Shown in pieces: positions 35,206-43,333 of a DNA stretch of 64,000 nucleotides. Below the pieces are notes generated by a model. The model searched no databases. It was not told where the DNA came from and worked only from the letters and a program-made list of their open reading frames with translations. Numbering within the stretch: the stretch's first letter is position 1; each line of letters opens with the position of its first letter. The DNA comes from JANQNX01 sp040217095 (GTDB lineage: Bacteria > Pseudomonadota > Gammaproteobacteria > Eutrophobiales > Eutrophobiaceae): NCBI GenBank assembly GCA_965229565.1, contig OZ245888.1, positions 1,488,001 to 1,552,000 on the forward strand. The letters are read 5' to 3'. The translations under genes and the position numbers were made by a program.

Positions 35206-35988
35206 CTAGACGGTACGGGTCACCATCAGTTTCTTGATCTCGGCGATGGCCTTGGCCGGGTTCAGTCCTTTCGGACAGGTGTTGGTGCAGTTCATGATCG
35301 TATGGCAACGATACAGGCGGAACGGGTCTTCCAGTTCATCCAGTCGCTCACCGGTGTACTCGTCACGGCTGTCGATGATCCAGCGATAGGCCTGTAACAG
35401 GATAGCCGGGCCCAGGTAACGATCGCTGTTCCACCAGTAGCTTGGGCAACTGGTCGAGCAACATGCACACAGTATGCATTCGTAGAGCCCATCCAGCAGG
35501 GCGCGTTCTTCCTTTGATTGCAGGCGTTCCGCGTCGGGTGGTGGTGGTGTTTGCGTCTGCATCCACGGCTTGATAGAAGCGTACTGTGCGTAGAAATGCG
35601 TCAGGTCCGGCACCAGGTCTTTAATTACCGGCATGTGCGGTAACGGGTAGATGGCAATATCACCCTTGAAATCATCAATCGCCTTGGTACAGGCCAGCGT
35701 GTTGGTGCCGCCAATGTTCATGGCACAGGAACCACAAATACCCTCGCGGCAGGAACGACGGAAGGTCAGGGTGGAGTCGATCTCGTTCTTGATATAAATG
35801 ATCGCGTCCAGCACCATCGGTCCGCATTTATCCAGGTCGATCTCGTAGGAATCGAGTGTTGGATTTTCACCTGAGTCCGGTTCCCAGCGGTAGACGCGAA
35901 AGGTCTTCTTGCGCGTGGCGCCGTTGGCGTTGGAAAAAGTTTTACCAGGTTTAACCTTGGAATTTTTCGGTAAGGTAAATTCAGCCAT
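35206..35988 (-). CDS. sdhB: Succinate dehydrogenase iron-sulfur subunit
   Basis: A 260-residue subunit carrying electrons from FAD to quinone. Three clusters are encoded: [2Fe-2S] CREGICGSC plus a later Cys in NTLAC; [4Fe-4S] CILCACCSTSCP; and [3Fe-4S] CHTIMNCTNTCPKG, whose last Cys also serves the 4Fe cluster. The N-terminus is slightly extended and Lys-rich before the ferredoxin fold. It is separated from sdhA by a 152-base gap with a minisatellite. Confidence 0.97.
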   Translation of the reverse strand: MAEFTLPKNSKVKPGKTFSNANGATRKKTFRVYRWEPDSGENPTLDSYEIDLDKCGPMVLDAIIYIKNEIDSTLTFRRSCREGICGSCAMNIGGTNTLACTKAIDDFKGDIAIYPLPHMPVIKDLVPDLTHFYAQYASIKPWMQTQTPPPPDAERLQSKEERALLDGLYECILCACCSTSCPSYWWNSDRYLGPAILLQAYRWIIDSRDEYTGERLDELEDPFRLYRCHTIMNCTNTCPKGLNPAKAIAEIKKLMVTRTV

Positions 35989-36006
35989 CTTTTTAACCTG
36001 TTATTG

Positions 36007-36075
36007 GTAAATAGTCATTGGTTATTAGTGATTGGTTATTAGTGATTAGTTATTAGTGAATAGTCATTAGTCATT
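36007..36075. repeat. 14-bp minisatellite between sdhA and sdhB
   Basis: GGTTATTAGTGATT occurs twice without change (36020-36033, 36034-36047). AGTTATTAGTGAAT and AGTCATTAGTCATT follow, and a partial copy (36007-36019) precedes. Slightly downstream, ACGATTC is repeated (36111-36126). It lies inside an operon where genes are usually closely packed, so it lengthens the sdhA-sdhB spacer. It is not a CRISPR: there are no spacers. Confidence 0.75.
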
Positions 36076-36140
36076 TGTTTATAAGTGTAAAGTTGCATAC
36101 TTTTCAACATTCACGATTCACGATTCACCAGTCACATTAA

Positions 36141-37928
36141 TTAATAGACACGTTTCTTCGGCGGAAACACATCAACTTCGTCCGTTAACGTGTACATGTG
36201 TACCGGGCGGTATTCAAACGATACCTCACCGTTGCTACTGTTAAACGTAGCCAGCGTATGCTTGTGCCAGTTTTCATCATCACGATCCGGAAAGTCTTCA
36301 CGCGCATGGGCACCACGACTTTCCTGGCGGTTATACGCGGAATGGATACTGACCAGTGCACAGCCGAGCAGGTTTTCCAGCTCCAGCGTTTCGATCAGGT
36401 CGGTATTCCAGACCAGGCCCTTGTCTTCGATCTTGACGTCCTGGAAAGAATTCCAGATGTTGGCCATTTTATCGATGCCTTCTTTCAGGGTCTCGCCGGT
36501 ACGGAACACGGCCGCATCGTTTTGCATCGTGCGTTGCATGTTATCGCGGATCTTGGCTGTCGGCGTTGAACCCTTGTTGTAACGTAGCTTGTCGAGACGT
36601 TCGATGGCCTGTTCTCCGGCATTGCTCAATGCCTTGTGCGGCGCATGCGGTTTCATGTTCTCGGCACAGAAGTTCGCGGCAGCCCGTCCGAATACGATCA
36701 GGTCCAGCAGTGAATTGGAACCAAGCCTGTTGGCGCCGTGTACCGATACGCAAGCGGCCTCGCCAATCGCCATCAGTCCCTCGACCACGGCATCCGGGTC
36801 ACCGTCTTTTATCGTGACTACCTGGCCGTGGTAATTCGTTTGCACGCCGCCCATGTTGTAGTGAACGGTCGGGATCACCGGTATGGGTTCCCTGGTTACA
36901 TCAACACCGGCAAAAATACGTGCCGATTCGGCAATGCCGGGCAGGCGTTCGTGTATTACCTCGGGTCCCAGGTGTTCGAGGTGCAAATGAATATGATCTT
37001 TATGTTCACCGACACCGCGACCTTCCCGGATTTCCATGGTCATCGATCGACTAACCACGTCACGCGAGGCCAGGTCCTTGGCAGAGGGTGCATAACGTTC
37101 CATGAAGCGTTCGCCCTCGGAATTGGTCAGGTAACCGCCTTCACCGCGTACGCCTTCCGTGATCAGGCAGCCGGAACCATAGATGCCGGTTGGGTGAAAC
37201 TGGATGAATTCCATGTCCTGCAAGGGCAGGCCGGCACGCAAGACCATGCCGTTACCATCACCGGTACAGGTATGTGCCGAGGTGGCAGAGAAATAGGAAC
37301 GACCATAACCGCCGGTGGCGAGTACAACCTGGTGGGCTCGGAAACGATGGATAGTACCGTCTTCCATGTTGATAGCCATAACACCACGGCAGACGCCGTC
37401 ATCCATGATGAGATCAAGCGCAAAGTATTCAATGAAAAACTCGGCCTCGTTTTTCAGCGACTGCTGATACAAAGTATGCAATATCGCGTGGCCGGTACGG
37501 TCGGCAGCGGCGCAGGTTCGTTGCGCGGTGCCTTCACCGAAATTGGTGGTCATGCCACCAAAAGGGCGCTGGTATATCTTGCCTTCCTCAGTACGTGAAA
37601 AGGGCACGCCCTGGTGTTCGAGTTCGATAACGGCAGGGATGGCCTCGCGACACATGTACTCGATGGCATCCTGGTCGCCGAGCCAGTCGGAACCCTTGAT
37701 GGTGTCGTACATGTGCCAGCGCCAGTCGTCCGGGCCCATGTTACCCAGTGCCGCACTCATGCCGCCCTGGGCGGCCACGGTATGGCTACGGGTTGGGAAT
37801 ACCTTGGTCAGGCACGCCGTTTTTAATCCTTTCGCTGCCATGCCAAAGGTAGCACGCAAACCCGCGCCGCCAGCACCCACGACAACGATATCGTATTTAT
37901 GCTCAATAACTTCGTATGCTTTTGTCAT
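36141..37928 (-). CDS. sdhA: Succinate dehydrogenase flavoprotein subunit
   Basis: A 595-residue subunit oxidising succinate to fumarate. The Rossmann motif VVVGAGGAGLRA, the histidine for covalent FAD in SHTVAAQGG, and the active-site region (HPTGIYGSGCLITEGVRGEGG) are present. I use the ATG at 37928 (MTKAYEVIEH), six bases after sdhD stops and preceded by AGGA, not a 35-codon longer frame that runs back into sdhD. Order sdhC-sdhD-sdhA-sdhB is standard. Confidence 0.97.
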   Translation of the reverse strand: MTKAYEVIEHKYDIVVVGAGGAGLRATFGMAAKGLKTACLTKVFPTRSHTVAAQGGMSAALGNMGPDDWRWHMYDTIKGSDWLGDQDAIEYMCREAIPAVIELEHQGVPFSRTEEGKIYQRPFGGMTTNFGEGTAQRTCAAADRTGHAILHTLYQQSLKNEAEFFIEYFALDLIMDDGVCRGVMAINMEDGTIHRFRAHQVVLATGGYGRSYFSATSAHTCTGDGNGMVLRAGLPLQDMEFIQFHPTGIYGSGCLITEGVRGEGGYLTNSEGERFMERYAPSAKDLASRDVVSRSMTMEIREGRGVGEHKDHIHLHLEHLGPEVIHERLPGIAESARIFAGVDVTREPIPVIPTVHYNMGGVQTNYHGQVVTIKDGDPDAVVEGLMAIGEAACVSVHGANRLGSNSLLDLIVFGRAAANFCAENMKPHAPHKALSNAGEQAIERLDKLRYNKGSTPTAKIRDNMQRTMQNDAAVFRTGETLKEGIDKMANIWNSFQDVKIEDKGLVWNTDLIETLELENLLGCALVSIHSAYNRQESRGAHAREDFPDRDDENWHKHTLATFNSSNGEVSFEYRPVHMYTLTDEVDVFPPKKRVY

Positions 37929-37933
37929 TCTTC

Positions 37934-38314
37934 CTACAATCCCAGGTAAACTTTTAGAACAGCAAGGACCGACGCCAGTCCGGCAAACCATGCAAGAAAT
38001 TTCACGAGTACCAGGCTGCCTATCTTTTGCCATTGACTCTCAATGTAATCTTCAATTACGACCTGTACGCCAAGTGCCGCGTGAAAATAAAGTGCCAGCA
38101 CAAACAGCAGCAGTAACACCGCGTTAAACGGGTCTCTTAGCCAGGCAGAAACGGTGGCGTGGTCGGCACCGGTAACGGATACCAGTGAAAACACGAACCA
38201 TAACGTCAGTGGTACAAGTATCAGCGCTGTCAGTCGCTGTGCCGTCCAGTGATGCAGGCCTTCCTTGGATGAGCCCAGTCCGCGGGCACGTGCCAGTGGT
38301 GTTTGCAGGCTCAT
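37934..38314 (-). CDS. sdhD: Succinate dehydrogenase membrane anchor subunit
   Basis: A 126-residue protein with three membrane helices and the haem-side segment HAALGVQVVIEDYI. It forms the quinone-reducing membrane part with SdhC. Its ATG overlaps the sdhC stop by four bases. Confidence 0.93.
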   Translation of the reverse strand: MSLQTPLARARGLGSSKEGLHHWTAQRLTALILVPLTLWFVFSLVSVTGADHATVSAWLRDPFNAVLLLLFVLALYFHAALGVQVVIEDYIESQWQKIGSLVLVKFLAWFAGLASVLAVLKVYLGL

Positions 38315-38694
38315 GCGACACCTCCCAGGATGTAAACCAGTGCGGTCAGCAGGACAGATACGGCGATCACGGCATAACCGGTGATATAAGTGGTCGATAT
38401 TTCCAGGCCGTAGCCGGCATCCCAGAACAGGTGACGTACACCGTTACACAGGTGATAAAACAGGGAGAATACAAAGGCAATCAGCACAACCTGGCCATAC
38501 CAGGTATTGATATGACTATTCAGATTGGCAAACGTCGTCTCGCTGGTGGCCAGGCCTACCAGCCAGCAGCTGAAAAACAGGGCGCCCAGGCTTAAAAATA
38601 CACCGGTGGCACGATGCGTGATCGATAACATCGACGTCAACTGGGGCTTGTAAACTTGTAAATGGGGCGATAACGGACGTTTAACCGAATCCAT
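38311..38694 (-). CDS. sdhC: Succinate dehydrogenase cytochrome b556 subunit
   Basis: A 127-residue three-helix protein: RPLSPHLQVYKPQLTSMLS at the N-terminus, SITHRATGV in helix I, and HLFWDAGYG with the likely haem-ligand histidine region in helix II. The start MDSVKRPLSP matches the family; an in-frame ATG five codons earlier is possible. Overlaps sdhD. Confidence 0.94.
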   Translation of the reverse strand: MDSVKRPLSPHLQVYKPQLTSMLSITHRATGVFLSLGALFFSCWLVGLATSETTFANLNSHINTWYGQVVLIAFVFSLFYHLCNGVRHLFWDAGYGLEISTTYITGYAVIAVSVLLTALVYILGGVA

Positions 38695-38751
38695 AACCGT
38701 ATTCCTCATGGTTGATGGCCCAAAATCAGGCCGAATAAGTGGTTGTTTTAT

Positions 38752-38898
38752 CTAAAAATCAATGCAGCGACCTTTCTTTTCCCAGTCGCCATAGCGCGTT
38801 GGTTCCGGGCCCTTGGGTCCACCAATTTCTTTTGTTTTGCTGTGTTCCGGCTTGTTTGGTCTGGTAGCTTTCGCCGGTGTCCTGGTCTTTTTATCCAT
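38752..38898 (-). CDS. DUF1674/SdhAF4-like small protein
   Basis: A 48-codon gene. It starts MDKKTRTPAKATRPNK and ends in the hallmark GGPKGPEPTRYGDWEKKG followed by RCIDF. This C-terminal block is the DUF1674 motif of SDH assembly factor 4, which in mitochondria and bacteria protects and assists flavinylated SdhA. Its position 57 bases upstream of sdhC, on the same strand, makes it the probable first gene of the sdh operon and supports the call. Confidence rests on motif plus context. Confidence 0.88.
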   Translation of the reverse strand: MDKKTRTPAKATRPNKPEHSKTKEIGGPKGPEPTRYGDWEKKGRCIDF

Positions 38899-39006
38899 TA
38901 AGTATTGAAAATCGTCTTATTAATGAATCTGTTGCGCGCAAGCCGACAATAATTGCATATTTTGCCGAAAAAAAGAATTAGTATCTTTTTCAGGAAGATG
39001 TATTTC

Positions 39007-39495
39007 ATGGATTTACCACGGATGGTCATGGACAGCAGCTATAATCCTTTTCTGCAGCCGCTCAGGTTGGCGGTCGCCATACCGACCAGCTTTTATATCA
39101 CTTTGGTGGTGATACATTTGCCCGCAGTTATTTTGCCCTGGTTTGCCGCGATACCGCTGGTGTTCAAAGTAGTTACCTCGCTGGCCGTATTGGTCAGTTT
39201 CTTCTATTACATGATCGCTGGCAGGCTAATCAAAACCGCGAACAGGGTGGAGCAGGTAGTCCTGGATGGCAACGATGACTGGCAACTCGTCCTGGTCAAT
39301 GGTGACACGCTCACCGCTACATTTGGCGAGCGGCATTATATCCATCCCTTGTTGACGATTCTTGAACTGCGACTGGACAGGAAAAACTATTTCTTCTTGT
39401 TTACCCCGGAGAACGCGGATGCAGACAGTTTTCGACGACTCCGTGTCAGGATAAAGCACCGTCTGAACCGGGAATCCGAGCTAGCGCAAAAATAA
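39007..39495 (+). CDS. YgfX/CptA-like membrane protein
   Basis: A 162-residue protein: two membrane helices (about 22-70, FYITLVVIHLPAVILPWF and VFKVVTSLAVLVSFFYYMI) followed by a beta-rich domain (DWQLVLVNGDTLTATF) and a basic C-terminus (RRLRVRIKHRL). This layout matches YgfX, normally cotranscribed with sdhE. Here it is divergent from the sdh operon. In E. coli YgfX has been described as a toxin acting on cytoskeletal proteins; whether that applies is unknown. I chose ATG 39007 because AGGAAG lies about ten bases upstream. It overlaps the next minus gene by 15 bases. Confidence 0.72.
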   Translation: MDLPRMVMDSSYNPFLQPLRLAVAIPTSFYITLVVIHLPAVILPWFAAIPLVFKVVTSLAVLVSFFYYMIAGRLIKTANRVEQVVLDGNDDWQLVLVNGDTLTATFGERHYIHPLLTILELRLDRKNYFFLFTPENADADSFRRLRVRIKHRLNRESELAQK

Positions 39496-40332
39496 CCGTG
39501 TCCACCAGGCAGTAAACAGTTTCCTGACGGGTGTCAGGCTGATGCGCATGCTGAGCAAACGGCTGTCGGATTTGACTATCTCCCTCGCCGTCTTGAATGC
39601 GAGCCGGTTTAGTATCAGGCCGTGTTTAAAATTCCTTTTTTCCTGGTCTGAGGCAGATTCATAGGAGCTTTCCAGTGTGTCGATAATTCGTTGTACGAGT
39701 GACTGGAATGCCACGGGATCGGTATTGTCCTGCCTTGCTGCTTGCAATGTTTCCCACGGGATTGTCTCGGTTGGTACCACGCAGCATGACTCCGTCATAA
39801 AGGTGTTGGGGTGTTGTAGCGACAATAACAGGTAATAGGCCGCGGCCATTGTTTCGATATTATTAATGGCATTGTTATCTGTAATACCCGTCAGGCGTGC
39901 GCTGCTACACCATATCCGCCCGGCGGATCGCCGGAATAAATCCAGGCTGTCTTCATATAGATGTGGTTGTTCAGGCATCAGCAAATCTTCAAACCCGGTA
40001 ACGGCTTGTTGTAGCAGGGCAATCATGTCTGCTTTTGGTCTGACCTTTTGCTGTAGATAACGACTTACCGGGTGCCTGGCCTGTTGCTGTTCCAGTCTGT
40101 CCAGTTCCTCCTGCCACCAGCGAAATTTTAAACGTGCAACACCGGGGTCCGAACACTCCAGCAGGACATCGTTTAATTCCTGTAACAACGTATGCAGGCC
40201 AATAACGATCGGCTTGTGGTCCTCTCTCTCGTACAGGCTGGCATAGTAGAGGTTGGAGCCGTCGGGCAGGGCCTTGCCCAGGCAATACGTGTAAGGGCTG
40301 CTGGTCTCAACAGAGTTTGTCGATTGACTCAT
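39481..40332 (-). CDS. Squalene/phytoene synthase-like protein, probably non-catalytic
   Basis: A 283-residue protein from ATG 40332 (MSQSTNS); longer frames reach into gph. The N-terminal third aligns by eye with the isoprenyl-synthase-like family (YYASLYEREDHKPIVIGLHTL, then LQELNDVL, then RLKFRWWQEELDRL). The aspartate-rich substrate motifs are not clear: the second appears as YEDSLDLFRRSAG. It therefore resembles family members without known synthase activity, such as NDUFAF6-type proteins linked to respiratory complex assembly. Its start overlaps the gph end by 26 bases, so it is cotranscribed with ubiG-gph. Confidence 0.68.
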   Translation of the reverse strand: MSQSTNSVETSSPYTYCLGKALPDGSNLYYASLYEREDHKPIVIGLHTLLQELNDVLLECSDPGVARLKFRWWQEELDRLEQQQARHPVSRYLQQKVRPKADMIALLQQAVTGFEDLLMPEQPHLYEDSLDLFRRSAGRIWCSSARLTGITDNNAINNIETMAAAYYLLLSLQHPNTFMTESCCVVPTETIPWETLQAARQDNTDPVAFQSLVQRIIDTLESSYESASDQEKRNFKHGLILNRLAFKTAREIVKSDSRLLSMRISLTPVRKLFTAWWTRLFLR

Positions 40333-40966
40333 TGATTTCCTGAGGTGAGTGAACCACGCCATCGGCCTGCCATGCCATGGGGTCCGAGTCTGCTTCAATA
40401 TAACCGTACAGTGCCACCAGTGTCTTTGTGCCGGCACGGCGTCCTGATTCGATATCCCGTTCAGCATCGCCGATGTAAACCGTATGTGCCGGGTCTGCTG
40501 CCAGTAGCTGGCAGGCATGACTGACCGGCTGCGGATGTGGCTTGCGATACTCGGTGGTGTCGCCGCACACGATACAAGTAGTCCGACCGTCCAGGTCAAG
40601 TTCTGTTAGCAAGGGCAGGGTAAGCCAGGTTAACTTGTTGGTGACGATTCCCCAGGATATTCCTCTTTCATCCAGTGATTGCAATACGTCTTCCATACCG
40701 TTAAATAAACAGGAATCGACCGCAATGTTGTCGCGATAGTAATCAAGAAATTCATCACGCACGCCATCGAAGCCGTCATCTCCTTCTTCCAGTCCGAACG
40801 CGAGCTTGATCATGGCGTTTCCACCCAGAGAGACACTGGGGCGTATTGTTTCCATGGACAAGGGTTCCATCCCCTGGTTTATGCGTACGGCATTGAGGGC
40901 ATTGGCCAGGTCAGGCGCGGTATCCGCCAGCGTGCCATCCAGGTCGAAAAGGACGTGCTTTATCAT
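40307..40966 (-). CDS. gph: Phosphoglycolate phosphatase (HAD)
   Basis: A 219-residue HAD hydrolase. Motif I FDLDGTLADTAPDLANAL holds the nucleophile and acid aspartates. The cap region follows, then motif II WGIVTNK, the lysine in RKPHPQP and the aspartates in YIGDAERDIESG. The assignment as Gph over other HAD enzymes relies on the ubiG-gph gene order, common in gammaproteobacteria. Confidence 0.9.
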   Translation of the reverse strand: MIKHVLFDLDGTLADTAPDLANALNAVRINQGMEPLSMETIRPSVSLGGNAMIKLAFGLEEGDDGFDGVRDEFLDYYRDNIAVDSCLFNGMEDVLQSLDERGISWGIVTNKLTWLTLPLLTELDLDGRTTCIVCGDTTEYRKPHPQPVSHACQLLAADPAHTVYIGDAERDIESGRRAGTKTLVALYGYIEADSDPMAWQADGVVHSPQEINESIDKLC

Positions 40967-40974
40967 CGAATGAA

Positions 40975-41676
40975 TTAACCGGCCACGGTGTCGAGCAGGT
41001 AATTAACAGCGGGTTCCTTGACCAGGGAACACCGTTTGAGTAACGGGTTATAGTGCATACCGCGCAGATCATTCATCTGCAGACCATACTGGCGGCACCA
41101 TCGCACCAGTTCTGCCGGCTGGATAAACTTTTGATAATCATGGGTGCCCCTGGGTAACAGGTTCAACAGGTATTCACCTGCCAGTACGGCGAGCAGGTAG
41201 GCCCTGGGTTTACGATTCAGGGTTGAGAAGATGACATGGCCGCCGGGCTTTACCAGGCGCGCACATGCCTCGACCAGGGACAGCGGATCCGGTACATGCT
41301 CAAGTAGCTCCATGCAGGTAACCACATCGAAGGCATGGGGTTGTTCCCGGGCAAGGTCCTCGGCAGTACAGCAATGATAATCGATGGTGATGCCACTACT
41401 GTCAGCATGTTGCATGGCACAGCTGATATTTTCCTTGCTGGCGTCAATTGCGGTGACGCTGGCATTATGCTTCGCCATTGCCTCGGCCAGTATGCCGCCA
41501 CCACAACCGACATCCAGGACATTTTTATGTGCAAGTGGAGTGCATTGTTCAATATATTGCAGGCGTACAGGGTTAATATCATGCAAGGTCTTGAACTCAC
41601 CCTGTTTATCCCACCATGCATCCGCACGACTGGAAAACTTTTCTAGTTCTGCTTGATCTATGTTGCCCGACATCAT
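40975..41676 (-). CDS. ubiG: Ubiquinone biosynthesis O-methyltransferase UbiG
   Basis: A 233-residue SAM enzyme performing both O-methylations in ubiquinone synthesis. It starts with the family sequence around FSSRADAWWDKQGEFKTLHDINPVRL, has SAM motif VLDVGCGGGILAEAMA and ends with the typical GMHYNPLLKRCSL. Two consecutive ATG codons offer a start; AGGT lies upstream. It heads an operon with gph. Confidence 0.96.
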   Translation of the reverse strand: MMSGNIDQAELEKFSSRADAWWDKQGEFKTLHDINPVRLQYIEQCTPLAHKNVLDVGCGGGILAEAMAKHNASVTAIDASKENISCAMQHADSSGITIDYHCCTAEDLAREQPHAFDVVTCMELLEHVPDPLSLVEACARLVKPGGHVIFSTLNRKPRAYLLAVLAGEYLLNLLPRGTHDYQKFIQPAELVRWCRQYGLQMNDLRGMHYNPLLKRCSLVKEPAVNYLLDTVAG

Positions 41677-41882
41677 GAAAGCTTACCTGGATGAATTTGA
41701 AAACAGTTTAACTTCTTAAGACAAATTACTGAATTAATAAAATAATATTGTTATAGCTGTTTAATTATAATTGTGTCTGGAAATTTATGTAGATTGACTA
41801 AATGGATCTTGAGCAAATGCTAGTGTAATCTTTTTTACCTCCAGTAATTAATAATAACGACAAAAATCATACGGATGTAACG

Positions 41883-42599
41883 ATGTGTAAACGAATTCTG
41901 CTTATAGGTCGTCTGCCTTTTCTCCTGGCGACAATGTTGGTCCTCTCGGCTTGTGCTACAACAACCGGCTCACTGGATGAACGCGATCCATGGGAAGGTT
42001 TTAACCGCGGTGTCTATGCGTTTAATGAAACTGCAGATAAATACCTGTTAGATCACATTGCCAGGGGCTACGATGCTATTACGCCAGATTTTCTCGATAA
42101 TGGTATTTCCAATTTCTTTAGTAATCTTGGCTTGATTCCTGGTTTTGCCAATGATCTATTACAGTTGAAATTCGATAAGGCAGTAAACGACCTGGTGCGT
42201 TTTATGATTAATTCCTCATGGGGATTACTTGGCTTTAACGATATTGTTGGTTCAGCGGTTCCCGATGGTGACGAGGATTTCGGACAAACCCTGGCACACT
42301 GGGGCGTCGGCTCCGGCCCCTACCTGGTACTGCCTTTTCTTGGTCCATCGACCATACGGGATACTACGGGTTTTGCCGTCGACAGTTTGATGAGTCCAGT
42401 TACCCACCTGGATAGCGACGAGTTACGCATGGGGCTCATTGCCCTGAACGCAGTCGATATCAAATCCGATCTGCTTAGTGCACGTGACGTAGTTGGAGAA
42501 GCCGCCATCGATCAATACGACTTTATCAAGAATGCTTTTTTTGAAAAGCGTAAAGACCAGATCAATGACGGGGCTATGGAAGATTTTCCATTCGAGTAA
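41883..42599 (+). CDS. mlaA: MlaA/VacJ-type phospholipid-transport lipoprotein
   Basis: A 238-residue outer-membrane lipoprotein: signal peptide with lipobox LSAC (Cys about residue 24), then DPWEGFNRGVYAFNE, the family signature, and VGSGPYLVLPFLGPSTIRD. MlaA removes phospholipid from the outer leaflet and hands it to MlaC. No mlaBCDEF genes are nearby. The 206 bases upstream are AT-rich and probably contain its promoter. Confidence 0.95.
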   Translation: MCKRILLIGRLPFLLATMLVLSACATTTGSLDERDPWEGFNRGVYAFNETADKYLLDHIARGYDAITPDFLDNGISNFFSNLGLIPGFANDLLQLKFDKAVNDLVRFMINSSWGLLGFNDIVGSAVPDGDEDFGQTLAHWGVGSGPYLVLPFLGPSTIRDTTGFAVDSLMSPVTHLDSDELRMGLIALNAVDIKSDLLSARDVVGEAAIDQYDFIKNAFFEKRKDQINDGAMEDFPFE

Positions 42600-42607
42600 A
42601 AGCGTGA

Positions 42608-43324
42608 TTACTCGATAGTCATGCGGGTATCGAGAATACCTATCTCGCTGGCGAAATCGATAAGCTTTTGCTGACGGGAAAGTGCTTTTTCACTGTCGAT
42701 ACTCATCAGCGCCTTCTCTTCCAGGAAACGACGGTAAATCTCGCTACTCAAGCGTTGCATGCGCTTGGTACCGCTGGCTGCAATTTGCTGGTCATAATTC
42801 AACGCGTTCCACTGCTGCAAAAATGCATCAAGGGCGTTATCGTCCCATACGTTCTGCTGCAGAAAATCCGTGATGATGGCTTCTCCCGGTTTACCCAGGT
42901 TTTCATCAAGTTCTTCCTCAACAGGCGCAGAGGGTATTGGCTGCGCTTGATGCGAAGATGGTGGCTCCGGGTAAAACATGACCACGGCTACAATCAGCAG
43001 AATAACAATCAGTATGCTGACACCTACATATAGCATTTTATAACTTTTGTTATAGTCAGGTGGCAGCGTTGTTTCTATTGGATCAGACAGGTTTCCTCTT
43101 GGAACAGAATTCCCCTTGAGCTGCGTGGTATCCCTGGCCATTGGCTGCGTTACCGCCGCTTCTTCCTCTATTTCCAGCGGTGGCAAATAATCAATAGGCT
43201 GTACCGGCACATGCCCGGCTACAATTTCCCGGAGTAATTCACCGCGGTTTTTCCGATACGTAGTTATATCGATATCACCGTTGGCATAGGCCTCTGCCAG
43301 CTCACTTAACGTCTTATTGATCAT
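42608..43324 (-). CDS. Unknown membrane protein of the kinase operon
   Basis: A 238-residue protein without a named domain. The first ~35 residues (LSELAEAYANGDIDITTYRKNRGELL) form a SHOCT-like two-helix unit. A proline/charged linker follows, then one membrane helix (about 96-117, MLYVGVSILIVILLIVAVVMFY) and a helical C-terminal region, presumably periplasmic. It follows the kinase gene by nine bases, making it the last gene of the cyclase-phosphatase-kinase operon and a plausible substrate or partner. That role is inference. Confidence 0.8.
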   Translation of the reverse strand: MINKTLSELAEAYANGDIDITTYRKNRGELLREIVAGHVPVQPIDYLPPLEIEEEAAVTQPMARDTTQLKGNSVPRGNLSDPIETTLPPDYNKSYKMLYVGVSILIVILLIVAVVMFYPEPPSSHQAQPIPSAPVEEELDENLGKPGEAIITDFLQQNVWDDNALDAFLQQWNALNYDQQIAASGTKRMQRLSSEIYRRFLEEKALMSIDSEKALSRQQKLIDFASEIGILDTRMTIE

Positions 43325-43333
43325 GATAATCGG

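Noticed and set aside
36007..36075. Possible CRISPR array
   Set aside because: The 14-bp units are directly adjacent with no unique spacers and no cas genes are nearby; a minisatellite explains it.
36738..37598. 286-codon plus-strand ORF inside sdhA
   Set aside because: Antisense to a clearly conserved flavoprotein gene, with no family resemblance; codon-bias shadow.
42593..42614. Hairpin CGAGTAA/TTACTCG between the convergent mlaA and 238-aa genes
   Set aside because: The stem is seven pairs and has no T-run on either side; it is largely made of the two stop codons, so a terminator call is not supported.
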